DNA of 64,000 bases from Flammulina velutipes. Its lineage: Eukaryota; Basidiomycota; Agaricomycetes; Agaricales; Physalacriaceae. The translations under genes and the position numbers were made by a program. The notes under the pieces were generated by a model. The model was given only the letters and a program-made list of their open reading frames with translations. It ran no database searches and was not told the DNA's origin. This document shows positions 11,621-21,403 of the stretch, piece after piece. The stretch is from positions 3,162,001 through 3,226,000 of the forward strand of contig CM022369.1 in the NCBI GenBank assembly GCA_011800155.1, given 5' to 3'. Positions within the stretch are counted from its first letter, which is position 1; each line of letters starts with the position of its first letter.

Positions 11621-12581
11621 ATGATGTCGATGAACCGACATACCGTCTATCGGATACAACACAGCAAGTGGCTTATAGCGCACCCCAAAATACACCAACT
11701 CTACATACGCTGGAATTCACTCCTCCGTCGTGCCTCCACTCGTATAGAGAGCGTTGTGTCCTACGTTTGGAACCGTAGGTCCCTTGCCAAACTGTCAGTT
11801 CTCTTTCCTAACCTGTTTCACAGTGACAGGTTTACAGAGACGATATTATGTTAAACGGGCTTCGGCGATATTCCGTTTTGATACGGCCATTGCGACTACC
11901 CGTCTGATTCGTTCGTGCACCAACATACCTGTTCCGCTGGCGTATTTCCAACTGCGTTTCCTGTGGAAGCGATGGCTCATCATGGACCGAATTCCTGGCA
12001 TTGCTTTGGACTCTGTCCTGTCCAAGCTATCCATCGAGAACAGGCAGCGAATCACCGATCAACTCCGTCGATACATGGAGGAACTACGTTCGATACCACG
12101 TCCTGAGCACGAGAATCCTTCCACGATTGCTTCAGTGGGAGGAGGTCCCATATACTGCATTAGACTTCATGGCGACCAGGATCTTAGCGGGCCTTTTCGC
12201 GACGAACAGCACATGAATCGTCAGCTCCGAAACGACCGTCCTCTTGAGGACTTTGCTGATCCTGTCGCTACCCTACACTCCACTTCTCATCGTATCGTCC
12301 TAACTCACAACGACTTTGCACCGCGCAACGTCATGGTTCTACAAAACGAAAGTGGCCAATGGGACGTATCTGCCATTATTGATTGGGACTCGGCTGGGTG
12401 GCTACCAGAATATTGGGAGTACGCGAAGACGGTTAATGTCTCCGCTTGGGAACCGGACTCTGCGACGAGAATATGGCATGAGATACTTCCCAGTATTCTT
12501 GACGTATATGCTGTTGAGGCTGAAGCGGACCGAATACTTGACAATGCTATCCCAAACCGCCCGTATAAGCATATACCCTAA
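11621..12581 (+). CDS. APH-fold kinase-like protein, copy B
   Basis: Second plus-strand paralogue. Exons 11621-11774 and 11824-12581 join in phase (303 residues); the intron sits at the same place as in the other copies, just before the conserved LTGLQ. The catalytic loop LTHNDFAPRNVMV and the IIDWDSAGW metal site are intact. Differences from copies A and D include an Asp (RFDTAIATTR) where the others have Glu at the likely alpha-C position, and a diverged first exon. Two closely placed in-frame ATGs exist; the one at 11630 aligns with the start of copy A. The 3' half is nearly identical in protein to that of copy C (15561-16520) on the opposite strand. The substrate is unknown. Confidence 0.82.
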
Positions 12582-13099
12582 CACTATGCACGGTATGTAA
12601 TCAGCTTCTTACTAGCCATACACTGACATCTACCATCAGTATTTATTGCTCAGGATGGAAGCAGTGCTAAAGGTCTGCGACCCTCCTTGGATGCCCCCAC
12701 TCTCTTCAGTACACGCCGTTTGACCGTGAGTCTGACAAGTAGACAAATTGTGCATGTTTGCTCTTCCTCGCAGGGAATATGTACTTTGTGTGTAGTACGC
12801 TTGTACTCGTCAACTTTTTTTCGACGACAGCCCATGGCAAGTTATACACGAAGATGGTCGATGAACCTTGAAGACATCATTTACGTATGCGCCATAAGTA
12901 TCCAGGATGAATAGTGCAAAGAATATCATCAGCTCGGGGTAGGTTGACATCGGAAGGTGTGGGACTCGGAGATGGAATCCAATGATCGTCCTCGTGTTAT
13001 CCCATATTCAACCTGCTTTGTTCCACCTCTCTCAAGGGTTTAAACTAGGTAAGCTACACTTCTACATAATTATTATGTGGTGTCTTGATTACTTTTAGA
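12582..13099. other. Spacer between APH copy B and the DUF6540-like gene
   Basis: No coding gene is recognised. Near its right end a good donor (GTAAGC at about 13049) and acceptor (TTTTAG just before 13099) bracket a likely 5'-UTR intron of the downstream gene; joining the frames across it does not extend that protein. Confidence 0.4.
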
Positions 13100-13773
13100 A
13101 TGCCTTCGAAGCTCTACATAGCTCTATACAAGCTGAACAGGCCGTACCAAAGAGGGGGCCGCACCGTTCTGGAGCCATACCATTGGGGCATCGCTGTTCC
13201 CGAAGAAGGCAATCGGCTCAGCGACGACATCGCCATCTACCAGATCGGTTCCATCGATGGATCTGACGATGAATGGGTCACCAAGCACACTGGCGATGTC
13301 AACTTAACTCGTTCGAGCACCTTTCTGGCCCTCGTCCAGCTCCCAGATCTCACCGAGTCTCGAGACCAGGTTATCAGACTGCTCAGCACCGAGCCTCCAA
13401 CGCAAGGTGACTTCATCGTCAAGCCCCCCGGTGTTTGGAACTGCGCCCAGTGGGTGATCCGATGCTTGCAACGCTTCCAAGAGAATGGCTGGTTCGTCAC
13501 GTCCCCTCCAGGGAATGTGGCCGATCAAGATAGTTATTACAACTTCATAACGGTGGACAAAGCCAATCGTTATGCCATGGCTATTCTACAGGACGTGTCC
13601 TTCGAGGATTATGTGGGTAGAATGGTCGAGGGAGTGAGAGTTTTGGATGGGTTCACGCCAACTGGTGAGCCGTTTCGTCAACTTGGCGACTTGTTTCTAT
13701 TTATTTTTCTGCAATAGCTGCGCCTGTCAGTGACTTGAGAAGCCGCATGTTAGGACTGATGAACGCGCGGTGA
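13100..13773 (+). CDS. DUF6540-type fungal protein
   Basis: Small protein of a basidiomycete family I recognise as DUF6540-like; no function is established. Exons 13100-13664 and 13718-13773 give 206 residues; reading through the intron would instead end at 13717 with a hydrophobic tail. Supporting features are LYIALYKL at the N-terminus, YHWGIAVP in the first strand pair, and WNCAQWVIRCLQRFQENGW in the middle. The His of YHW and the Cys of WNC are the residues such folds usually conserve; they resemble a papain-like/NlpC His-Cys pair, though in circular order, and this is only a suggestion. It lies inside the APH palindrome, just upstream of SBDS. Confidence 0.7.
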
Positions 13774-13978
13774 GCTGTGGCGTGTAACCTCACCAGCGGA
13801 AATAAAATGTACGATAAGAAGAGAATCTGAGCGCCCCCGATTTGTAGGAGAATGATATGGCACAGTCTATAGCACTCTATAGCACTATAAGAATATTCAA
13901 TCTATGCGCCACCATGGCGGCACCGAACATGATTGATCAATTGCCACGTGAATCAAGAATACTCTTTCCTAAACGATC

Positions 13979-15040
13979 ATGTCGAAAATTCAGCAACCCT
14001 CGAATCAAATCAAGTACGCTCTTCCTCTCAATGGATCAAAAGAATCGGAGCTTATATCAACACCAGACTAACAAACGTGTCCATCGTCCGCCTCAAGAAA
14101 GGTGGCAAACGATTCGAAGTAGGCGCATTGGTTAGCCGTCACGATTGATTATGACTGACTCAACAGTCTTAGGTGGCCTGCTACAAAAACAAGGTCCAGG
14201 AATGGCGTAACGGAGTGTGAGTATACCATCCAGCCCCACTATACATCCATCTAAAGACATCCATAGCGAAACAAACCTCGACGACGTTTTACAAATCAGC
14301 AACGTCTTCGTGAACGTCTCCAAAGGCGAGGTGGCCAAGAGCGGTGACCTCAAGAAAGCATTCGGCACGGTAGATGTTCCGGATGTCGTCGCAGAAGTGC
14401 GTACTTCTTCATCCTACAAGCTCATGGAGTTGACGGTTTTTCGACATAGATCCTGAAGAAAGGCGAAGTCCAAGTCAATGAGAAGGAGCGAGAACACGAT
14501 CTGGGAGCGCTGCGCAAGGAAATCGCCACCCTGGTGGCAGAGAAGTGTGTCGATCCTTCCACGCAGAGACCGCATCCTGTGGGTATGATTGACAAGGCGA
14601 TGACGGAGGCGGGGTTTAGCGTCAAGTCGAATAAGACGGCGAAGAGCCAGGTCAGTCCCAACTGTGATTTGTGGCTTATTCAGTACTAAGGCAATCTTTT
14701 AGGTGTCGGAATGTATCCGTCTACTACAATCAGATTCGACGCTACCCATACAACGTGCCAGGATGCGCGTCCGAGTCTCCATGCCCCCGGCGGATGGCAA
14801 ACGACTACGGGAGAAGATCCTGGAAGGTGCAGAGAAGGTCGAAGACGACGAAACAACTCAAGAAGAATGGGAAGTGGTAAGTGGCGATGACATTATCTTT
14901 TGAAATCTAGCACTGATCATTTGCAGGTGATGCTTATTGACCCCAGCCAGTTCCGTGTTATAAACGAACTGATACAGAAAGAGTGCAAGGGAAAGGGCCG
15001 TATCGAGACCTTGACCTTCTCTGCGACTGCTGCAAATTGA
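13979..15040 (+). CDS. SDO1: Ribosome maturation protein SBDS/SDO1
   Basis: Orthologue of SBDS (yeast Sdo1), which works with the GTPase EFL1 to release the anti-association factor eIF6/Tif6 from pre-60S subunits in the cytoplasm. Seven exons join in phase: 13979-14013, 14067-14118, 14173-14216, 14267-14396, 14450-14650, 14703-14876, 14927-15040. The N-terminal FYSH domain is clear (GGKRFEVACYKNKVQEWR, then VFVNVSKGEVAK and LKKGEVQVNEKERE). The middle domain has CVDPSTQRPHPVGMIDKAM and FSVKSNKTAKSQ. The last domain contains RARMRVRVSMP and ends FSATAAN. The first coding exon is only 35 nt. It is a conserved single-copy gene sitting at the centre of the duplicated APH block, so the duplications grew around it without breaking it. 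Confidence 0.95.
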
Positions 15041-15309
15041 AATCTCTCAGGTTTCCACAACTTGTTTGACACCATTTACATAACCCAATGGAATCGATTT
15101 TTGCAGAAATTCGAGTGCATTCAAATAGTTCAACAAGTCTAAGAGAAAAATATTTCATGTGGCGCACACTAAGGGAGAGAAGCCGGTATCTATAGGTGCC
15201 GGAGTTATAGGACGAAATGGAGCCCATTTCAGAGTTGTAATCAGCACCAGTGTCTCCTTATAGCGGCGTCAAGATATATGCATCCATATGAAGTCATTGT
15301 GTGGTGCTT
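15041..15309. other. 3' flank of SBDS
   Basis: No gene. An inverted TGCGCCACA lies at 15158-15166, about 120 nt past the SBDS stop. Confidence 0.45.
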
Positions 15310-15510
15310 TAATTACGAAAAGGCTATGCTGGAGGTGACAGAATCCAACCTAACTTCGAGCAATGCAGTGGACGAACTAGCCACCAAGCTCGAAGCATCT
15401 GAAGAAACAGATGCGATTCGGATCGAACTGAAGACATCCATTGAACATAACATGATACAAGCAGGACTCCAAGTTGAACAATCCCACATTGCTAAATCCT
15501 GGATAGTAAG
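15310..15510 (-). pseudogene. F-box 3'-end relic 2
   Basis: The minus strand here is clearly similar to the last part of the F-box gene at 8561-10114, around its 9840-10010. For example, the plus-strand string CGGATCGAACTGAAGACATC occurs in this interval and in the reverse complement of the F-box gene. The reading frame is not maintained and no F-box motif remains. It lies directly downstream of APH copy C, as relic 1 lies downstream of copy D, so an [APH + F-box tail] unit was probably duplicated in tandem. Confidence 0.75.
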
Positions 15511-15560
15511 CGCTTAAGCACTAATAATAGATGTCAGTGTATGGCATACCTTGCGCAGTG

Positions 15561-16520
15561 CTAGGGTATATGCTTATACGGGCGGTTTGGGATAGCATTG
15601 TCAAGTATTCGGTCAGCTTCAGCCTCAACAGCATACACGTCAATGATACGAGGGATCATTTCGTGCCATATTCTCGTCGCAGGGTCCGGCTCCCACGCAG
15701 AGACATTGACGGTCTTGGTGTATTCCCAGTACTCGGGCAACCAAGCAGCCGCGTCCCAATCAATGATGGCAGACACGTCCCACTGGCCACTTTCGTTTTG
15801 TAGAACCATGACGTTGCGCGGTGCAAAGTCGTTGTGAGTCAGGACGATACGATGAGAAGTGGAGTGTAGGACAACGACGAGATCAGCAAAGTCCTCAAGA
15901 GGACGGTCGTTTCGGAGCTGACGATTCATGTGCTGCTCGTCGCGAAAGGGACCGCTAAGATCCTGGTCGCCATGAAGTCGAATGCAGTATATAGGACCTC
16001 CCCCGACTGCAGCAATCATGGAAGGATTCTCGTGCGCAGGACGTGGTATTGAACGTAGCTCGTCCATGTAGCAACGAAGTTGATTGGTGATTCGCTGCCT
16101 GTTCTCGGTGGAGAGCTTAGACAGGACTGTGTCCAAAGCAACACCAGAAACTCGGTCCATGATGAGCCATCGAGTCCAAAGAGAGCGCACATGAAAGTAG
16201 GCAAGGGGAACGGGTATGTTGGTATGTGAACGAATCAGGCGGGGCGTCGCAATAGATGCCTCGAAACGGAATATCGCTGAGGCAGGTTTAGCAAAATATC
16301 GATGCTGTAAACCAGTCACTAGAAAATGATTAGAAGATGAATGTGTTCGGACAAGACACGTACAGTGCCAAATGTACGATACAGCTTTCTCTAGCCGCGC
16401 AGAAGTACGGCTGAGAAACGATGACCAGCGTGCGTAGAGCAGACTTAGTCTGGGGTGGGCGATACGCCACTTGCTGAGCTTATTCCAGTAGACGGTGTGT
16501 CGGGTCGAAGTCATAGTCAA
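15561..16520 (-). CDS. APH-fold kinase-like protein, copy C (mosaic)
   Basis: Minus-strand paralogue with exons 16520-16364 and 16318-15561. The 45-nt intron between them contains no stop and is a multiple of three, so unspliced RNA would also read through to 319 residues. The catalytic loop LTHNDFAPRNVMV and IIDWDAAAW are present; the latter has two Ala where other copies have Ser-Gly. The N-terminal half matches copies A and D (RFEASIATPRLIRSHTN, SMIAAVGGG), while the half after GPIYCIRLH matches copy B almost exactly (HGDQDLSG, LHSTSHRI, VLQNESGQWD). This switch makes it look like a gene-conversion or crossover product. The start at 16520 and the alternative at 16514 are not distinguishable from sequence. 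Confidence 0.8.
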   Translation of the reverse strand: MTMTSTRHTVYWNKLSKWRIAHPRLSLLYARWSSFLSRTSARLEKAVSYIWHCTCLVRTHSSSNHFLVTGLQHRYFAKPASAIFRFEASIATPRLIRSHTNIPVPLAYFHVRSLWTRWLIMDRVSGVALDTVLSKLSTENRQRITNQLRCYMDELRSIPRPAHENPSMIAAVGGGPIYCIRLHGDQDLSGPFRDEQHMNRQLRNDRPLEDFADLVVVLHSTSHRIVLTHNDFAPRNVMVLQNESGQWDVSAIIDWDAAAWLPEYWEYTKTVNVSAWEPDPATRIWHEMIPRIIDVYAVEAEADRILDNAIPNRPYKHIP

Positions 16521-16676
16521 GGAAAGAGCTAATACGGAACCTCGGACCGATTTAGATTCTCGAGTAACTTTACATCACATGCATACAAAGCACAACTATA
16601 ATGAGTTCATACACTGTTACTAGCAAGATGGATGAGGTCTTCAAGATCTTGCAACACCGTACTATAAGTACCCATC

Positions 16677-16860
16677 TCAGCGCCTGCTGAGACCCTTCAA
16701 TGCTTCTTCTGCCATTTCATAGGTGACGGGATCCAACCGAGCTCCAAGCAATACAATAAACGCACTCGCTACCGGGCTCGAAGAACACGAGAAAAACAGA
16801 TATGGAACCGACTGAAGGCATCCAGGGAGGATACATGGAGTAAGCACTTGAGGACTAGCT
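16677..16860 (-). pseudogene. F-box 3'-end relic 1
   Basis: On the minus strand this matches the last roughly 55 codons of the F-box gene at 8561-10114, including a diverged copy of the segment around LGWIPSPLLSYEMAEEALK (here with YEMAEEALKG). There is no F-box domain and no start. It sits between APH copies D and C, about 160 bp upstream of copy C, mirroring the 100-bp F-box-to-APH spacing of the intact pair at 8.6-11.2 kb. Confidence 0.8.
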
Positions 16861-16895
16861 AGTGCGTGGCTAAAAGAAGCCAATTGCACACCATG

Positions 16896-17859
16896 TTAGG
16901 GTATATGCCTAGACGGACGGTTCGGAATGATATTGTCGAGTGCTCGATCCGCTTCAGCCTCAACAGCATACACGTCAAGAATACTGGGAAGCATCTCGTG
17001 CCATATTCTCGTCGCAGAGTCAGGTTCCCATGCGGAGACATTAACCGTCTTCGCGTACTCCCAATATTCTGGCAGCCACCCAGCCGAGTCCCAATCGATA
17101 ATAGCAGACACATCCCATTGGCCGTCCTCCCTTTGTATGACCATAATATTGCGAGGCGCAAAGTCGTTGTGAGTTAGGACAATACGATGTCGTGTTCCAT
17201 GCAATACGCGGACAGACTCAGGAAAGTCTTCGATCGGACGGTCGTTTCGTAGTTGGCGATTCATATGTTCCTCGTCACGAAAAGGGCCGCTAAGATCTTG
17301 GTCGCGATGGAGTCTAATGCAGTATATGGGGCCTCCCCCGACTGCAGCGATCATGGAAGGATTCTCGTGCGCAGGACGTGGTATAGAACGTAGCTCGTCC
17401 ATGTAGCGCCGGAGTTGGTCGGTGATTCGCTGCCTGTTCTCGGAAGACATCTTGGACAGGACTGTGTCCAAAGCAACACCAGGAACTCGGTCCATGATGA
17501 GCCATCGAGTCCAAAGAGAGCGCACATGAAAGTAGGCAAGGGGAACGGGTATGTTGGTATGTGAACGAATTAGGCGGGGCGTCGCAATAGATGCCTCAAA
17601 CCGGAAGATTGCTGAGGCTGGTTTAGCAAAGTACCGATGCTGTAAACCAGTTACTAGTAGGAAATGGTCAAAAGATGAAATGCGTTCCGACAAAACACGT
17701 ACAGTGCCAAATGTACGACACAATGTCCTCTAGGCGGATAGAAGTACGGCTGAGAAATGACTTCCAACGTGCGTAGAGTAGACTTATTCTGGGGTGGGCG
17801 ATCAGCCACTTGTTGGGTCGATTCCAATAGACGGTATGTCGGTTCATGGTCAAGGTCAA
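16896..17859 (-). CDS. APH-fold kinase-like protein, copy D
   Basis: Minus-strand paralogue closest to copy A: both share DFPESVRVLHGTRHRIVLTH and end PNRPSRHIP. Exons 17859-17703 and 17653-16896 join in phase, with the intron at the family position. The HNDFAPRN catalytic loop and IIDWDSAG metal site are intact, so it should fold and may be active. Two start codons are possible (17859 and 17847, MNRH..., the latter aligning with copies A and B). As the outer member of the palindrome it faces copy A across about 6 kb containing SBDS. The substrate is unknown. Confidence 0.83.
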
Positions 17860-18437
17860 GGAGGAAGATACGGAAGCCCGGACCGTTCTGTATTATCGTC
17901 GAAACGCATTTCCCACAACACGTCCATCGCGATTTAAAGGGCGTCATTGACAAGCGGGGCTCTTCTATATAACTTCTATACACATACCCTCACTCCTGAG
18001 ATTACACCTCCAGATACCCGAAGACTTTGAAGATCTCTTTGACATTGTCGAAGCCTGAAGACAAGAGGTGTTGGGTCATCCGAGTCAGCGTTGGGGGAAC
18101 TATATATATGTCAAGAGTGTTTGGATAGTATCAAAAAAAGATAATGGGTGGTGAGACCGGGGACTGAAAATGGAGAATCATTATGTTCGTCCAGGAAGGT
18201 CGTCGGTACCCCCCACGAGTCGGTGACGAGGCCCACCTACCTCTAGCCACTCGAACGCATGACCTCTCATTGGTTTCTAGAATTAAAATTGAATGGGATA
18301 TCGCTACGTACAATTGCACGCGTCGAAGTTATTGCGCATTGAATCAATGGTGCATTATGAACGCGCAATCTCACAAACGGTATGAGTAGTAAAATATGAT
18401 TGGATAGAACAAGGAACAGTAGTTCCGGAAAACGTAC
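17860..18437. other. Spacer between APH copy D and ALG1
   Basis: No gene recognised. The left part is the promoter side of copy D and the right part the 3' flank of ALG1. A short tRNA-like B-box string near 18250 was examined and rejected. Confidence 0.5.
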
Positions 18438-20488
18438 TCATCTTTGCACATCACGTAGGATTAACGGGCGTATGCAACGCGTCCAATTCTCGTCCCATGA
18501 CATCCATTCCCATCGGTCTTCGTCAAGGTCGCCGTACTCATGAGGGGCATGGACGTGCGATCCGGAAGCCGAATGTTTCGACATCGCCTCTCTCAATGAA
18601 GATAGGCGCGGAGAGCTAGGGAAACCGGATAGAAGCGACTGAGATAGATTTCAGTTTCTGTAAGATGCATATGAGGGAGATTTATTCACCTCAAGTTGCT
18701 CAGCCAGCTGTTCAGCGTCGTTGAAAACTAGCCCATTGATTCCCTCCTTGACGAGTTCATCTAAACTGCACGGAATGAGCGATACATCCCCCCGAATGAA
18801 CGCAAATCACCATCTGAATCCCAAAGCACAAACAGGCAAGCCGCATCCAAACATATCCACAACCTTCATCGGCAAGTCCAGCGCCGAAGAGCTAGTATGC
18901 AAAGATATCCCAAGATCACACGAGCCTGTGCACGAAACCTGTCAGACTTCCAAACAGATTCCAGCAGAAACCAAACGGAGACTAACCCAGCAATAACGGA
19001 TAATCTTCGGGCTCTAACCAAAGACTGGCAAATCTCACCCAAGTCCATTGTTTCTGTAGTTCGTTTATCTCCGTCATAAACGCGTCTCGCATGGGGCCTT
19101 TACCCGTCACAACCATGAGGAGCTTGGGAAGCTGTCCATCGGACACTCGGGCCCGCTCTTCATACATTCTCAAGGCGTCTCGTAGGATACTGAAGTCCTC
19201 GTCTGGTGTCCAGGAAGTGCTGGATACTGCCACCGCAGGCCTATCATCTCGAAGATGGGGCGGTGCTACTCTTGCAGGTGTAGGCGCTCCAAATACTGGT
19301 GGGCTCGAGGAAGCTACTGTGGCTTGGAAGGGATTTTTTCTGCTTGGGATACCTAATGCTGGTAAGGAGGGCAGGGCGGCTATGGGATCTTCGAGTGGGT
19401 CGGCAGTAGGTTTCGTGTCGGTGAACGGCGTAGAGTAAGGCACTGAACATTCCGGTAACCAGCCGTCAAGTGCTTTTGGTTGTTTCCATACATGCTTGAT
19501 TTTGACAAGAAGCTAAATGAAATATGAAGGTTGGGTAAACGGGCACGACAACGAGGCTTACATCGTGCGTCTCTTGAGGCGAACAGCGGTGGAAATGGCG
19601 GGGAGGCCTATCATGAAATATGACCTTTTCTCCTCTGAATCCGTCGTCAATATCGTTGAATGGAAGAAGAAACGGAACCTACTGTAGGTCCCATTCATTC
19701 ACAAGGAAATCCCTCATGGCGCGAGTGACGAAGAGATGAGCGAACGCTCGGCGACCAAAAAAGGATTCTATCCTAAAGCATGTTACACTTGGGTCATAGG
19801 GCAATAGATGTAGCGTACCATCTTGCTATTCTCACGAATAGATGTTTCTGGCCCAATTTGAGAGCAAGAATGCTATAGCCCAGGTTATGCCAGTCTATAA
19901 TTACCTTGCAGCCTCGTATTTTGCCGACCAAAGCGACGATGGCTAACGATGGAATGCTGGGGGGATTCTAATAATATATGAGGCGGTGTTCACGTTCAGA
20001 GGGCCTGTTTACCTGTACGAGAATAAATTCTGGTGGTTTTGGGATGGTCACCAGAAGAACAAGCAAGATGGATAATATTTGGTGGACGATTTTAATTGGA
20101 GCAAAGAGTACGAATGGAAGTCGAGTGAGTAATTTGGGTAGCTGGGGAAGGTAGCGCAATTGTATCAGAGGGAGGCGTTCCAGCGAGGGGATAGGTTTTG
20201 AGCCTGTCGCATAGCAGTCAGAGGCCTGTGAGTATAAGAGGCTTGAGACATACCGCCATAGCCAATGACATCCGTCTGGAAGCCGTTCTCTGCGAAGCTT
20301 TGGGCGTGGTACATCATGCGGGGACTGCGCCCAATGTCGCCGAGAACGAGGATAGCCACGGAACGAATAGAATGTTCATCGCGCGGCCGGAAGAAGATGT
20401 AGAGCGCGACTATCCTCCAAGTAAAAAAGCCTAAGACGGCTCCAAGTATAACATTAGGCAGACTGATTCCGTCCAAAGTGGTGGTCAT
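18438..20488 (-). CDS. ALG1: ALG1, chitobiosyldiphosphodolichol beta-mannosyltransferase
   Basis: Adds the first mannose to the dolichol-linked GlcNAc2 core on the cytosolic face of the ER in N-glycan assembly (GT33). Multi-exon on the minus strand. The first exon (20488-20254) encodes an N-terminal membrane anchor ([20 protein letters not shown]) followed by [20 protein letters not shown] and IGYGG, joined in phase at 20203 to SKPIPSL. Later exons carry [30 protein letters not shown] and [13 protein letters not shown]. The C-terminal glycosyltransferase-B half has [72 protein letters not shown] and a terminal ILRDVQR. All expected segments are in order with no disabling change. The start at 20488 was preferred over an in-frame ATG at 20605 that adds a basic leader. 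A decayed copy of its 3' half lies at 23.9-24.7 kb. Confidence 0.92.
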
Positions 20489-21403
20489 GAAGAAAGGGGC
20501 AGTCGCATCAAACGCGTGTGATGGAGCACGTGGGGATCTTCCGCCACCGCGGCGCTTTGAAGCTTTGCGTCCAGTGAAGCGCTTGTTCAGTCTTCTAGAC
20601 GACAATGCTATCGCTGGAAGGACGCTTGCATGATTACAATGCGAGGGTTATCTCACCAAATGCGCAGCTAGGCACAATCCCACCATTCATGCTGTAAATC
20701 AGCAGCTCACCTCGCTGGGAAAATCGATGTACGCACTCGCGACCTGGGAATGTCCGGCACCACAGAGCGAACTGGGGTACGACTTCCCGACAATTTGGCC
20801 GCGCTTCTCACAAACCGCTCTAGACTGTAGCCTATCGAGCCTTGGCATGGGTGTTATCCAATGAAAGTTACTGGTCGGACAACCGCCTTCCTCGGTCGTA
20901 TTTACGCTCAGAATTAAAATTTGTTACGCTCCGTGCGTCCAACAATGCTGGGGACACCGCGAAATCAATGCAGAATCCGAATCGCAAGAGGCATGCACAT
21001 TGTGATAGAGTGTCATCAGATTGCGCGCCACGCGAGGAAGCGGGAAGATGAAGGAGTCTCCGGGGTCTTTTGATGGGGAAGCGTCGGGAGGGGTGACGAC
21101 TTTTTTCCTTAAAGACCGACTGTCATGCTTCTTTTCCCGGCTTCGCTTGCCATCCTCTGCGCTCGGTCCTTGGTATTCGACCACTACCACCATATCTGAT
21201 TGCGTTTTCGACGCGACGCACTCAAAGAAACGAGCTCGACGCGGTGCACTTGGACGATCTCGAAATACTCGCGTTCAACGTACTCGATTGGCTCTCTGCG
21301 CCCGATTTCCTATCTTGCGATACCTAGGTGCGTGGCGCTACACGAGTCGCTCGCGAATTCGAGATGAATAAATCCACAGGCTTCCACACTCACGAAAACC
21401 ATC
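20489..21403. other. Divergent promoter region between ALG1 and the GATA-like gene
   Basis: About 0.9 kb between two divergent genes. No additional gene is recognised; the small frames are shadows or random. Confidence 0.5.

Noticed and set aside
18225..18270. tRNA-like B-box (GCGTTCGAGTGGC on the minus strand) with nearby A-box-like text
   Set aside because: The A-box-like string is on the wrong side of the B-box for a tRNA, and no acceptor stem can be folded, so no tRNA or SINE is called.
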